Of a DNA stretch of 64,000 nt, positions 53,307 through 63,549 are shown in pieces (positions within the stretch are counted from its first letter, which is position 1; every line of letters starts with the position of its first letter). Position numbers and translations under genes: made by a program. Origin of the DNA: UBA57 sp013378375 (GTDB lineage: Archaea; Thermoproteota; Nitrososphaeria; Nitrososphaerales; UBA57); assembly GCA_013378375.1 (NCBI GenBank), contig JACAFT010000001.1:1-64000 (forward strand). The letters are read 5' to 3'. Below the pieces are notes generated by a model, which saw nothing but the letters and a program-made list of their open reading frames with translations, was not told the DNA's origin and searched no databases.

Positions 53307-54000
53307 TTTTTTTCACTTTACTAAATTCTCTAAAACTTTTTTCATAGGATTCTTTATCGCCTAAATCTAATATATTCCCATTCACTTTATACCCAAATAT
53401 TTTATTTTTATCTTTTTGACATTTCTTAAATGATTTGTCCATATCATATACTTTGTTTTTTGGTATATATTTGAAAAAATCTTTATTCATTATATAACAA
53501 CCTGTATTGATTAATCCATTAATTTTTGGTTTTTCTTTCCAGGATCTAATCGATTTGTCTTTATTTATTTCAATCATTCCATATTTTAATTGTGTTTCAT
53601 ATTCAGTTAATATCATTGTAACTATGGATTTATTTTTTTTATGAAATTTTATTGCATTATTTATATTAAAATAAAATATTGAATCACTGTATAAACATAA
53701 AAATGAACCTTTTAAATATTTTTCTGCATTTTTTAATTGTCCTGCTGTTCCTAGGGGCTTTTTTGATTTTACATATTTAATTTTTACATTATATTTTTTC
53801 CCATTGCCATAATAATTTTCAATAGTTTCGTTCATATATGAAGAACTAATAATTATTTCATTGATGTTTTGTTTTTTAATCCAATTAATAACATGACCTA
53901 TTATTGGCTTATCACCAAGTGGAAGCATTGGTTTTGGTAAAAATAGAGTATATGGCCTTACTCTCTTACCGAGCCCTCCTGCAAGAATTACTGCTTTCAT
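53296..54000 (-). CDS. Sugar-1-phosphate nucleotidylyltransferase
   Basis: 234 aa. Signature LAGGLGKRVRPYTLFLPKPM at residues 7-26, GDKPIIGHVI, and the metal Asp in LCLYSDSIF. Activates a sugar phosphate with an NTP for glycan or lipid-head synthesis. It lies between the GlmU-like gene and an unknown gene in one operon. Confidence 0.92.
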   Translation of the reverse strand: MKAVILAGGLGKRVRPYTLFLPKPMLPLGDKPIIGHVINWIKKQNINEIIISSSYMNETIENYYGNGKKYNVKIKYVKSKKPLGTAGQLKNAEKYLKGSFLCLYSDSIFYFNINNAIKFHKKNKSIVTMILTEYETQLKYGMIEINKDKSIRSWKEKPKINGLINTGCYIMNKDFFKYIPKNKVYDMDKSFKKCQKDKNKIFGYKVNGNILDLGDKESYEKSFREFSKVKKNAR

Positions 54001-54044
54001 ATTAACACTTTATTTTATTTTGATTTAAAAATGCTAATAAGTTT

Positions 54045-55028
54045 TCAATATTTTACTTGATTTCTTATTGTATTTGTTAATTTTTTTAACATTATTAGTT
54101 TCGTTGAAATCGTTGATTCATTATTTGTTAATGGCATCATATTCATTATTGATTTTGACACTCTATTTTTTCCATTTATATCAATAATTTCACTCAATAT
54201 CTTATAATCGTGTGGGGATATATTATTAAATAAACAATAATTTTTATAAATTTTATTTACTAAAATATTAATTTCATTACCAATTAAACAATATGCATTT
54301 GCAATCATTTGGTTATTTGTTAAATATTCAATTTTTTTCTCTAATAATTCCATTTGTAAATTTAAATGCTCTGAGTCAATTTTTAATAAATCTGAAAATG
54401 AAAGATATAGTTTGTTAATTACTTCTAGTCTTCTTTTAGTAGCTGATTTTGTTGACATTTCTAAATTTAATAATGAATAACAATTATCTATGTTATAATT
54501 AATTTGAGAATTTTTTAATTGTTCTAATAAATGTGATGGATAAACTACTTTTCCATTTAATAATATAATTAAATTGATTAACTTGTAGCTTGCAGACATT
54601 ATCCAATAATCTGCATCTAAAAATAAAGATTTATTTATTGCTTTGGAGCTTTTTTGTATTTCTGATGTTAAATTAATTAATGTTGAATGAATATGATTTT
54701 TTATAATTTTATTTTTATTTTTTTGCAAGTCGATAATATATTTAGAAATTCCTAATATATCGTCTTCAATAACTTTACAATTTAAAAATTTATATGAATA
54801 ATTCTTATTAGAATTTATTAATTCTTTATATGAAATATAATCAATATTAATAAATCCTATTTTATCATCAATTATTATTTTTGATTGACGATTTGTACCT
54901 ATGGTGATTATATTATATTCACAATATTTACATGATGAATTAGAAGATTTACATCCAATTATTACACTTGTATAATTGTTAGTATTTGTTTTTATTAATT
55001 TAACAAGTCTATTATTTACATTATTCAT
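54045..55028 (-). CDS. Hypothetical protein with CxxC pair
   Basis: 327 aa, not recognised. Lys/Asn/Ile-rich, mostly helical from residue 100 on, with one Cys knuckle (CKYC, about residues 33-36) and an early beta segment (SVIIGCKSS, KIGFINIDYIS). This opening loosely recalls minimal nucleotidyltransferases. It lies between the sugar nucleotidylyltransferase and PfkB genes, so a role in sugar activation is possible by context only. Confidence 0.65.
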   Translation of the reverse strand: MNNVNNRLVKLIKTNTNNYTSVIIGCKSSNSSCKYCEYNIITIGTNRQSKIIIDDKIGFINIDYISYKELINSNKNYSYKFLNCKVIEDDILGISKYIIDLQKNKNKIIKNHIHSTLINLTSEIQKSSKAINKSLFLDADYWIMSASYKLINLIILLNGKVVYPSHLLEQLKNSQINYNIDNCYSLLNLEMSTKSATKRRLEVINKLYLSFSDLLKIDSEHLNLQMELLEKKIEYLTNNQMIANAYCLIGNEINILVNKIYKNYCLFNNISPHDYKILSEIIDINGKNRVSKSIMNMMPLTNNESTISTKLIMLKKLTNTIRNQVKY

Positions 55029-55053
55029 TTCAGAAATTCACAATTTATTTGTA

Positions 55054-55941
55054 TTATTGAATATTTTTTATATTGTTATATATTTTATATGCTTCTTCTT
55101 CATAATTTGATGTTATTTCAATTTTTTTTATACCTGTTCCATTTCTTGATGAAGCACATGCAATTCCTAATGATAATGCCCATGATATTTCCTCTCCTTT
55201 GAGATAATTACTAAAAAATACCCCGTCTAGTATGTCTCCTAATCCTATCGTATCGTATAATTTTCTTTTTTTGATATATTCAATATTGTAAATTTTATTT
55301 TTAGAAATTAGATAAGTTGTAATATTTCTATTTGTTCCTATTACTATTGAATAATGTTTAGAAATTTTTTTTAAACTTTCTAAAAAATTTTCGATTTTAG
55401 TAATTTTTTTTGATTCTTCTTTACTCACTTTGATAATATCTGTTTTTGGTAGTTCATTTAAATTATAATTCCTTAATTTACATGTTCCTTTGCTGTTGAA
55501 TTTTCTTAGATATCCTTGTGGATCTAACATTGTTTTTTGTTCAAAGTTATTAATTATATTGTTATTTGATTTTGATATTTCATTTACTATTGGACTAATT
55601 AATATTCCATCATACTTGTTATTATCTAATTCAGATAATTCTATATTTTCACATTTATTGATTAATTTTAATTCTTTATTATTATTTGATTCTATGATTT
55701 CAAATTTTGTTGTGTTTTTCTTTGATATATTATTTATTGTGGTTAAATTATTTGTTTTTAACCATTTTGTGTATTTTTTTGGGAAGTCATATCCGATTTT
55801 TGTATAAATTGATACATTTGTTTTTGAATTTTTACTAGCAATTCCTGCATAACATGGTGGTCCTCCTATTGATAGTTCTTTGTTTTGTTGATTGGTAATT
55901 TTGTCTATTGATATATGTCCAGTTATACATATATTGACCAA
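55054..55941 (-). CDS. PfkB-family carbohydrate kinase
   Basis: 295 aa. ITGHISIDKI and GGPPCYAGIA at the N-terminus, YDTIGLGDILDGVFFSNY (the DTxGAGD-like anion hole, here D-T-I-G-L-G-D) and LACASSRNG near the end. Phosphorylates a sugar or nucleoside. First gene of the five-gene sugar block on this strand. TTG start. The Ala-to-Leu change in the anion-hole motif is a small deviation. Confidence 0.82.
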   Translation of the reverse strand: MVNICITGHISIDKITNQQNKELSIGGPPCYAGIASKNSKTNVSIYTKIGYDFPKKYTKWLKTNNLTTINNISKKNTTKFEIIESNNNKELKLINKCENIELSELDNNKYDGILISPIVNEISKSNNNIINNFEQKTMLDPQGYLRKFNSKGTCKLRNYNLNELPKTDIIKVSKEESKKITKIENFLESLKKISKHYSIVIGTNRNITTYLISKNKIYNIEYIKKRKLYDTIGLGDILDGVFFSNYLKGEEISWALSLGIACASSRNGTGIKKIEITSNYEEEAYKIYNNIKNIQ

Positions 55942-56008
55942 TTATTTCACAAAAAAATTATACTTCCATAAGATTTATGCATAAGCAAATTTACATATTT
56001 ATAATAAT

Positions 56009-56293
56009 ATGCCGAAAAAACGAAAAAGTGGTGGTAGAGCGAAGGGAGGAAAAGGTCATTCTGACTCTATATCTTGTAGTAATTGTGGAACATTGGTTCC
56101 TAAAGATAAGGCAAAAAAGAAAACCGGACGAGTAACTTTGGTTGAACCTACTTTAGCTCGTGAATTAAGGGCTGCAGGAACATATATTGCTTCACAAAAA
56201 ACAATAAAATACTATTGTATTTCTTGTGCAGTACATTATGGTTTAGTAAAAGTCAGAGCTAAAAATGAACGGCATAGACGTACTAAATATTAA
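56009..56293 (+). CDS. rps26e: Ribosomal protein S26e (eS26)
   Basis: 94 aa. Basic N-terminus KKRKSGGRAKGGKGH, zinc site CSNCG ... YYCISCAVHYG, and RHRRTKY at the end. A eukaryote-like small-subunit protein found in the TACK archaea but not in most Euryarchaeota, which supports the phylum call. ATG start with its own promoter. Confidence 0.96.
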   Translation: MPKKRKSGGRAKGGKGHSDSISCSNCGTLVPKDKAKKKTGRVTLVEPTLARELRAAGTYIASQKTIKYYCISCAVHYGLVKVRAKNERHRRTKY

Positions 56294-56294
56294 T

Positions 56295-56885
56295 TCAGTT
56301 TAATCTATCTGTCGCTGATTTAAATCTTTGTATTATTGTTATGAATGATATAATTATTATTATTATCATTGCTTCTCTTATTAATGACGCAAAACTTAAT
56401 ATTATTAGTATTAGTAATCTTTCTGATCTTTCACCCATTCCTATTCCCTGTAATTTAACCTGTAATGATTCTGCTTTTGCTCTGGTGTAGCTTACTGTTA
56501 TTGATGCTGCCAGTGCTAATAATACAATAATTGGTTCTGCATATTGTCCTAAAATAATTCCTGAAAAAATAAATATTTCTGCAATTCTATCTAGTGTAGA
56601 ATCTATGAAAGAACCTTTACGGGAAGCTGTTTTTGTAGCTCGTGCTACTGCTCCATCTAATAAATCGCATATTCCTGATAATAGTAAAAATATTCCTGCA
56701 ATTATATGACTATCAAATCCTAGTACTACATCGCCAAATATAGTTTTCGAATAATATAATCCTGAAATTAATGCAAAAACTAAAGCCACTATGCTAATTG
56801 CTGTTGGGGATATGTTGAATTTGGCAATTTTTGCTCCAATTTTATTACTAATTGGGTCTATCTTTGGTCTTAATTTTTCTAACAA
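56295..56885 (-). CDS. CDP-alcohol phosphatidyltransferase (archaetidylinositol-phosphate synthase-like)
   Basis: 196 aa membrane enzyme. The family motif DG-x2-AR-x8-G-x3-D-x3-D is present as LLDGAVARAT...GSFIDSTLD (about residues 85-108). About five hydrophobic helices follow. Transfers an archaetidyl group from CDP-archaeol to a head group; the archaetidylinositol-phosphate type is likely in this phylum. TTG start; two bases from the convergent S26e stop. Confidence 0.85.
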   Translation of the reverse strand: MLEKLRPKIDPISNKIGAKIAKFNISPTAISIVALVFALISGLYYSKTIFGDVVLGFDSHIIAGIFLLLSGICDLLDGAVARATKTASRKGSFIDSTLDRIAEIFIFSGIILGQYAEPIIVLLALAASITVSYTRAKAESLQVKLQGIGMGERSERLLILIILSFASLIREAMIIIIIISFITIIQRFKSATDRLN

Positions 56886-56972
56886 GTATTCTGATAATTT
56901 GCATTGTCATTTATTACATTTTCTACATCAATCCTTTAAATATCAAAATACGATTAATCAATTAGGATCGTA

Positions 56973-57176
56973 ATGGGTAAAATTAGTAAGGGTGTGGATT
57001 GTTCTGTGAGTAATTGCACAAATTCTGCTATGCGTTCTATGAGTAGTAAAAATGTAGATTCAAGTGAATTTTCTATATCTTCTGATTCAAATAAAGTATA
57101 TTTTTGTACAGAACATTATAAATCTTGGAAAAAATCTACAAAAGAATTAAGAAAATCTGAACGAGCAAGATATTAG
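56973..57176 (+). CDS. Small zinc-finger protein
   Basis: 67 aa. Ligand candidates are CSVSNC (residues 10-15) and CTEHY (about 45-49), giving a C-x4-C...C-x2-H site, followed by a basic tail (KSTKELRKSERARY). ATG start; nine bases before the ThrRS gene, probably cotranscribed. Family not recognised. Confidence 0.7.
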   Translation: MGKISKGVDCSVSNCTNSAMRSMSSKNVDSSEFSISSDSNKVYFCTEHYKSWKKSTKELRKSERARY

Positions 57177-57185
57177 GTATAAACT

Positions 57186-59039
57186 ATGAGAATTCTACTA
57201 TTACATTCTGATTATATTGAATATCAGGCAATTAAAAAAGAGATTGATATAGCTGAGGACTCTGATACTAATCTAAAACGATATGACGATATTGTAGTTC
57301 TATTCACCTGTTTAGAATCCCAGGATAACGAGAATACAATTAAAAATTCTCTTTCTGATATTAAATCTTCACTTGATAATTTAAATTGCAATCGTGTTGT
57401 AGTTTATCCATATTCTCATCTGAGTGATGATCTTGCGAATGCATCTAAAGCTATATCATTATTGAATCAATTCAAGACTAGTTTATCTGACGAAGGTAAT
57501 GATGTTCAGAGTAGTCCATTTGGCTGGAATAAATCATTTACTATTCGTGTAAAGGGACATCCTCTGGCCGAACAATTAAAAATAATTACTTCAGATAGTA
57601 CAGAATCCCATCAAAGTGATGCTTTAAAATCTGAAGAACGCTTAGAGTCCAAATATTTGATAATGTCTGCTGATGGTAATATTGACTCGGTAGAGAAATT
57701 TAATTATAATAATTTTAAAAATCTTAAGGCATTACAGAAATATGAATTAAGCAAATCCCGAGTTGTTACATCTCATCCTCCTCATGTCGAATTAATGAAA
57801 AAATTATCTTTGGTTGATTATGAACCTGGTTCTGATTCTGGTAATTTACGTTTTTATCCTAAAGGGCGATTCATTAAATCTTTGTTGGAAAAATATGTTA
57901 CATCCGAAGTTAAGAAATATGGTGCATTGGAAGTAGAAACTCCTATCATGTATGATTCCAATCATCCTAGCCTTGCTAGTTATCTTAATCGTTTTCCTGC
58001 GAGGCAATACATTGTTAATTCCGATAATAAAAACTTATTTTTGAGATTTAGTGCTTGTTTTGGACAGTTTCTAATGCTCCATGATTCTATTATATCTCAT
58101 AAACAATTACCTGTTAAATTATATGAATTGACTCGTTATAGTTTTCGTCGTGAAAAATCTGGTGAATTGGTAGGACTAAGGAGATTACGTGCTTTTACCA
58201 TGCCTGATTGTCATGCATTATGTCGTAACATTGAAGAATCCAAGTCAGAAATATTAAAAAGATTTAATCTATCTAGAGACGTTCTTCAGGGAATTGGTTT
58301 TAATCAAGATGATTACGAATTGGCAATTCGAGTTACTCAAGATTTCTATGACGAAAATATTGATTTCATTAAACGTATTGCTAAAGATTGGAATGGACCT
58401 ATATTCATTGAAATCTGGCCTGAAAAATTCTTTTACTTCATATTCAAATGGGAATTTAATTTCATTGATAATTTGGGTAAGGCTTCTGCTCTATCTACTG
58501 ATCAAATTGATGTTGAAAATGCTGAAAGATATGGCATTGACTATGTCGACGAGAATGGAGATAAGAAAATTCCAATTATTTTACATAATTCCCCTAGTGG
58601 AGCTATAGAAAGATGTTTGTATGCTTTATTGGAAAAAGCAGCTAAAGTGCAAAGAGAAGGTAAAACTCCTTCCCTTCCATTCTGGTTATGTCCGACACAG
58701 ATTAGGATAATTCCATTATCACAAGATTTTCATGATGTTTCATTAGATTGTCTTGAAGAGTTATCCAGTTTTGGCTTCCGAGTTGATTTTGATGATCGTG
58801 ATCTATCTGTGGGTAAAAAGGTTCGTGAAGCTGAGAAAGAATGGCTGCCATTTATCCTTGTTTTAGGCAAAAATGAAGTTGAAAGTAAAAAATTTCAGGT
58901 TCGTGATCGATATTCTGGGGAAATAATTACAATGTCATTATCTGAACTGATTGAACATTGTAAAAAACTTTCAAATGGAATGATAACTGATGAGCTTCCT
59001 CTCTCTAGATTTATCTCAGACAGGCCTCAGTTCAAATAA
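57186..59039 (+). CDS. thrS: Threonyl-tRNA synthetase, archaeal type
   Basis: 617 aa. N-terminal MRILLLHSDYIEYQA is the archaeal DTD-like editing domain that removes mischarged Ser. The class II core has motif 1 near EVETPIMYDSNHPSLASY, motif 2 RFSACFGQ...RREKSGELVGLRRLRAFTMPD (split), and motif 3 SGAIERCLYALLE; the anticodon domain begins LPFWLCPTQIRIIPLS. Length is normal. Convergent with the agmatinase gene, one base apart. Confidence 0.96.
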   Translation: MRILLLHSDYIEYQAIKKEIDIAEDSDTNLKRYDDIVVLFTCLESQDNENTIKNSLSDIKSSLDNLNCNRVVVYPYSHLSDDLANASKAISLLNQFKTSLSDEGNDVQSSPFGWNKSFTIRVKGHPLAEQLKIITSDSTESHQSDALKSEERLESKYLIMSADGNIDSVEKFNYNNFKNLKALQKYELSKSRVVTSHPPHVELMKKLSLVDYEPGSDSGNLRFYPKGRFIKSLLEKYVTSEVKKYGALEVETPIMYDSNHPSLASYLNRFPARQYIVNSDNKNLFLRFSACFGQFLMLHDSIISHKQLPVKLYELTRYSFRREKSGELVGLRRLRAFTMPDCHALCRNIEESKSEILKRFNLSRDVLQGIGFNQDDYELAIRVTQDFYDENIDFIKRIAKDWNGPIFIEIWPEKFFYFIFKWEFNFIDNLGKASALSTDQIDVENAERYGIDYVDENGDKKIPIILHNSPSGAIERCLYALLEKAAKVQREGKTPSLPFWLCPTQIRIIPLSQDFHDVSLDCLEELSSFGFRVDFDDRDLSVGKKVREAEKEWLPFILVLGKNEVESKKFQVRDRYSGEIITMSLSELIEHCKKLSNGMITDELPLSRFISDRPQFK

Positions 59040-59909
59040 TTAGCGTTTGTCTGCAATGCAAATAAGTTCCGCAAGTAAATTTGCCGCTAAAACTGATGTT
59101 GACCCGTTATCATATGCAGGTATAAGCTCTACAATGTCAAATCCTGTTAGCTTGAAATTATCCAGACAATAAATGAATTCAAATATTTCTCTACTAGTCA
59201 TGCCGTTTGACTCTGGATTTCCAACTCCTGGTGCAAATGCTGGATCCATTACGTCCAAGTCTATACTTACGTACACATCATTTGAACTGCTTAATGTATC
59301 TTTGAATTGTTTTAATCCTGTATTTAATTCATATATCTTTTCCATATCAATTATTGTTATGTCATCTTTGTTCATAAAATCCCATTCGTCTTTTGTAGCT
59401 GCTCTTGAACCTATATGAATAAGGTTTGACATGCACCCGTCTTCATACAATCTTCTGAGAAAAGTTGCATGACTTAGTTTTAACCCTTCGAATTCATCTC
59501 TGAAATCAAGATGAGCGTCAAAGACTACTAATGTGCAATTATCTATGCCTCTAACTGATCCGTTGGTTAATGAATGGTCTCCGCCTAAGATTGCAGGAAT
59601 CTTGCCATTTGAGACTATCTCTCTTGTCACTTCTTTTACCATCTTGTTCATTTCATTTATATCACCGACTTTTGATAAATTGCCTAAATCTCTGATGTTT
59701 ATATCCTCCAAGTCCTTTCCTAATCTCTTTGAATATATCTCAATGTTCTGGAAAGATTCTCGAATTGCATTTGGAGCAAATCTAGAGCCAGTTCTGTATG
59801 TTGAGGTTGCGTCAAATGGCACTCCAAAAATATTTATTTGCTCTTTATTATTATTTGATAAATTTGTAATCAGGGGTTCGTTTGTTAAGTATAAATCTGC
59901 TTTACTCAT
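59040..59909 (-). CDS. speB: Agmatinase/ureohydrolase family enzyme
   Basis: 289 aa. Manganese ligands are visible in GGDHSLT, FDAHLDFRDE and SIDLDVMDPAFAPG. Hydrolyses a guanidino group. The gene overlaps dhs by four bases. In haloarchaea an agmatinase-like enzyme acts with deoxyhypusine synthase to make deoxyhypusine on aIF5A from agmatine, so this enzyme may act on agmatinylated aIF5A or on free agmatine. Confidence 0.9.
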   Translation of the reverse strand: MSKADLYLTNEPLITNLSNNNKEQINIFGVPFDATSTYRTGSRFAPNAIRESFQNIEIYSKRLGKDLEDINIRDLGNLSKVGDINEMNKMVKEVTREIVSNGKIPAILGGDHSLTNGSVRGIDNCTLVVFDAHLDFRDEFEGLKLSHATFLRRLYEDGCMSNLIHIGSRAATKDEWDFMNKDDITIIDMEKIYELNTGLKQFKDTLSSSNDVYVSIDLDVMDPAFAPGVGNPESNGMTSREIFEFIYCLDNFKLTGFDIVELIPAYDNGSTSVLAANLLAELICIADKR

Positions 59910-60874
59910 TTCTTTTCTAACCTTTCAATTAATGCCGATGCAATTAAAGGAAATGCCAATGTTACTTCTGATATTACTGTTATTTTATTTCCTTCTGGAT
60001 TAATTTTTCCCCACGATACTGCTTCTTCTGGAGGTGCTCCAGATAATCCTCCTGTTTCAGGACGATCTAATGTTATTTGTATTACATTGTCTAACATATT
60101 ATTTCCAAAATAGAATGATTGGAATACAAAATTCTTTGGAACTCCTCCTCCTAATATTATAGCTCCTGATTTTTTTTCTTTTGTTCTTATATCCCAGATA
60201 TCTTGTAGATCTTTGAATACGTCTACATTTAATTTTCCTGGGTTCTTTCTATTGTAAATCGCTGCTTGTAATCCAAATACTGAATCATGTATTGTTGGAA
60301 CGAATAATTTAATATTATTTTTATAACATGCTTTTAATATTGATTCAGGTTCTTCAGGAATTCTTTGCGCAATATTATTTATTAGTTCTGATATTGATAA
60401 TATATTTCCTTCATTATTTCTTGCAATATCGTCATATAATTCTAATAATGGTTCATCAAACTTTGATTGAAAATCGTCTTCAGATACTAATACATCATAA
60501 ATTCTATCTATCTTTTTTTCAAGTAGTTTATCATCTCTCATGTTGGCTTCTCCTTTGTAAAAACTACCGCCATATGACAACATCATATCATGGACTAGAT
60601 TTGCACCAGTTGTTACAATAGAATTAACTAATCCTCTTTCAATTAATTCAATTATTACTTTATTCATTCCAGCAGGAACTAGTGCTCCTGACAATGTTAA
60701 AAAAATATATGAATTGCTTTTTACCATTTCTTCGTAAGTATCTACTGCTTTTGAAAGCATACCTGACATAAATGATCCTGATTTACTCATTTCATTAACT
60801 AATTCATTTGTTGTCATGCCTGGCCATATCTTCATAGGTTCAACTTTTCCTTTATGAAAAGTGTGTTTTTCCAT
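59906..60874 (-). CDS. dhs: Deoxyhypusine synthase
   Basis: 322 aa. SGALVPAGMNKVI, VTTGANLVHDM (NAD site), PTIHDSVFGLQAA and the catalytic Lys in EEAVSWGKI. Transfers an aminobutyl group to a Lys of translation factor aIF5A. ATG at 60874; a TTG three codons upstream is possible. Cotranscribed with speB. Confidence 0.95.
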   Translation of the reverse strand: MEKHTFHKGKVEPMKIWPGMTTNELVNEMSKSGSFMSGMLSKAVDTYEEMVKSNSYIFLTLSGALVPAGMNKVIIELIERGLVNSIVTTGANLVHDMMLSYGGSFYKGEANMRDDKLLEKKIDRIYDVLVSEDDFQSKFDEPLLELYDDIARNNEGNILSISELINNIAQRIPEEPESILKACYKNNIKLFVPTIHDSVFGLQAAIYNRKNPGKLNVDVFKDLQDIWDIRTKEKKSGAIILGGGVPKNFVFQSFYFGNNMLDNVIQITLDRPETGGLSGAPPEEAVSWGKINPEGNKITVISEVTLAFPLIASALIERLEKK

Positions 60875-60945
60875 GTTTAGCAATTTGATTTCTCGAATAT
60901 ATAATATTCTGTATTAATTAGATTATATCTTTTAATTATTTAATA

Positions 60946-63486
60946 TCATTCTTTATTATTCCAGAATAAATCTTCTAATCTTGTTACTCCTAGTATATCA
61001 TCAAAAGAAAATCCTAATGGACCTAATAATTGATCGAATGTACTTTTCATAATTTCTTCATATTTTTTCTTATCAATATCTCGTATTTTTGCTAATTTTA
61101 ATGGTTTTACTCTTTCATTTCCTATTGTTTTTACAAATGAGATTATATCTCCAGCCTTCATAAAATCCATCTCACCGTTTTTTCTATTGTATTCTTCTAA
61201 TAATTTAGCCGCACGTATATGTTGTGGAACTGTTGTTTTATACATATTTGTTGGTTTACTCATCATCATTCTAAATGCTAATTTTTCTATTGGAACTTTA
61301 TCTTCTTTTAGTTTTTTATTGCTTTCTTTAGCGATGTTTCTTATTTCAGTTCTTACTTTTTCAAAATCTTTTTCAGTTTCTGCTTCGCCTAATTTGTCTA
61401 TTGCTTCATAAAATGCTTCTTTAACGAATAATGGTATGTGGCTCTTTTTACCAGTTAATCCTTTAATTATTACTTGACCATCATTTTTTACAACAATATA
61501 GTTTTTTTTTCTTTCAGAAAATACTGCATATCTGTATTTAGCTTCTAGTTCTAAATCTACACCTTGGTTTTTTTGTGACCATTGTATTAAATTATCAATT
61601 TCTTCTTGATTTGTTGATTTAATAAATAATGAATCAGTATCTCCGTATAATACTTCTATGCCGCTCTTTTTTGCTGCTTCTACTGTTTCAGTAATTATGT
61701 TTCTTCCAATAGCTGCTGTTGAATCCGCAACTGGTAAGAAAAATAAAGGAAATATTGGAGCTCCTAGTACGCCATAGCTTGCATTTAGTATTACTTTTAA
61801 CGCCTGAGATACAACTGAATATAGATTTTTTTCATCAGATGATAATTTTGCCATTTTTGGTAGTGGCTTATAATAATTTACTCGTATGTCTCTTAATGAT
61901 CCTACTAATAATGATATTATGCCTCTTCTTTTATTACATACCCAGTGTTTGCTACCTTTAATCAAATTTGTTTGGTGTTCTTTGTGTCTGCATCGAACAG
62001 TTTCATATGAGAGATTGTTTACTTTTATTATGCTTGGATATAGGCTTGCAAAGTCTAGTGCAGATACGCCAAAATAAACTCCTATCTTTGGTTCTAGAAC
62101 CATTCCGCCTTGATATTGTTTTCCTTCGATAACTGCTTCAGAAGATATTTCTTTTAATTCTTCTTCTTGAATTTCTAGTTCATCTTTTCTTGGTATTAGT
62201 GCGTTAATCTTTCTATGTTCAAAATATATCATGCTCCTAATCCAGTTTGAAACTCCGATTCTGGATAGATCATTTATTGGCATCTTCGTTATTCTAGAAA
62301 TTACTAATAATAATTTCATTAGTAAATCTCCGTCAAAACTTGTTAATTCTAATGTAATTGCAGCATCATTATGATTGTATTTAGCAAGATGATAATATGT
62401 TTGTTCTCCTATATCTCCCTTGAAATCAATTTTGGTTTTTCCAATTATCGCAGAACTTACTGCATTCAAACTATGTTCTGAATATTTATTTCCAAATGCA
62501 TATATCTGAATTGATCTGTTCATAAATGTTCTATATAAATCTAAATGTATTCCTCGTTTTAGATTTGCATCAACTCTTCCTAGTTGTATTGGTATTTCTT
62601 CTTTTTTTATTCCTGACTTTAATGCTCTGTTATAGATGTATTTTAAATCAAAATCATCTCCATTGTATGTAATAATACACGGATAATTTTCAATCACTTT
62701 GAATATATTTTCTATTAATGATTTCTCATCATCTACAAAAACGATTTTAACGTTCTTGTCTAATTCATTAGTTCCTGATTCTATTCCTTCTCTTCGAAGA
62801 ATGATTACTTGATTAAAATTATCACTAGCTGCAAATCCGACTGATATTATTGGATATCTTGCTTCACCTGCATCTGGAAATCTATCTGTTTTATCAGAAT
62901 GTACTTCAATATCAAGTGCAACTCGTTTTATACTAGGTAGAGGTTGACTGAGCAGTTCCGCCCATTCATTAATTTTATTTTTTATATCGTCATCTGTATT
63001 TTCTATACCCTTTTGTAACATTTCATTTGTTTCTTTTGGTATTGAGAATTTATCAGCAATTATTTTATCATCTTTAATTTGATAGTATATTCCAGGAATA
63101 AGCGCCTTGTCATACATATACGTCTCATAATATTTTATATCTGCCTCCCATGCAGTTATTCTATCTCTTATGCTTTTTCCTGGCATTCCACCTATTACTA
63201 AAGGATTATCTGCAATAATTTTCAACATTATTTCTTCCTTATCGTTTAATAAGTCAATTTTTGATATTTCTTCAATATCAATTTTATCGTTCTTTTTTAA
63301 TGAGTTGAGAAGAGTTTCATCATTATCTTTTTTAATTAAACAATATGGTTTATGTCCAGAATTATCATACCAAAGTTTTATTTTATCGTTTTTTTCATCA
63401 TAAAATTTTAAATAAACTTTCTTTTTTTCACCATCATAAGACGCTGATAATAAAATCATATCATTATCTTGAATTTGTTCAGTCAT
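60946..63486 (-). CDS. polB: Family B DNA polymerase
   Basis: 846 aa. Proofreading motifs are ALDIEVH (Exo I), TYNGDDFDLKY (Exo II) and YNHNDAAITLEL (Exo III). Polymerase motifs are LDFASLYPSII (A), KVILNASYGVLG (B) and YGDTDSLFI (C). No intein. Single-subunit replicative or repair polymerase. ATG start; divergent from the small membrane-protein gene. Confidence 0.97.
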   Translation of the reverse strand: MTEQIQDNDMILLSASYDGEKKKVYLKFYDEKNDKIKLWYDNSGHKPYCLIKKDNDETLLNSLKKNDKIDIEEISKIDLLNDKEEIMLKIIADNPLVIGGMPGKSIRDRITAWEADIKYYETYMYDKALIPGIYYQIKDDKIIADKFSIPKETNEMLQKGIENTDDDIKNKINEWAELLSQPLPSIKRVALDIEVHSDKTDRFPDAGEARYPIISVGFAASDNFNQVIILRREGIESGTNELDKNVKIVFVDDEKSLIENIFKVIENYPCIITYNGDDFDLKYIYNRALKSGIKKEEIPIQLGRVDANLKRGIHLDLYRTFMNRSIQIYAFGNKYSEHSLNAVSSAIIGKTKIDFKGDIGEQTYYHLAKYNHNDAAITLELTSFDGDLLMKLLLVISRITKMPINDLSRIGVSNWIRSMIYFEHRKINALIPRKDELEIQEEELKEISSEAVIEGKQYQGGMVLEPKIGVYFGVSALDFASLYPSIIKVNNLSYETVRCRHKEHQTNLIKGSKHWVCNKRRGIISLLVGSLRDIRVNYYKPLPKMAKLSSDEKNLYSVVSQALKVILNASYGVLGAPIFPLFFLPVADSTAAIGRNIITETVEAAKKSGIEVLYGDTDSLFIKSTNQEEIDNLIQWSQKNQGVDLELEAKYRYAVFSERKKNYIVVKNDGQVIIKGLTGKKSHIPLFVKEAFYEAIDKLGEAETEKDFEKVRTEIRNIAKESNKKLKEDKVPIEKLAFRMMMSKPTNMYKTTVPQHIRAAKLLEEYNRKNGEMDFMKAGDIISFVKTIGNERVKPLKLAKIRDIDKKKYEEIMKSTFDQLLGPLGFSFDDILGVTRLEDLFWNNKE

Positions 63487-63549
63487 CTGTACTCTTATAT
63501 ACCATATGAAAATATAAACAAATAATAGAAATAACTGGATCTTGATATC

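Noticed and set aside
60946..63486. Possible intein in the DNA polymerase
   Set aside because: Motifs A, B and C are in order in an 846-aa protein with no splicing motifs or homing endonuclease region.
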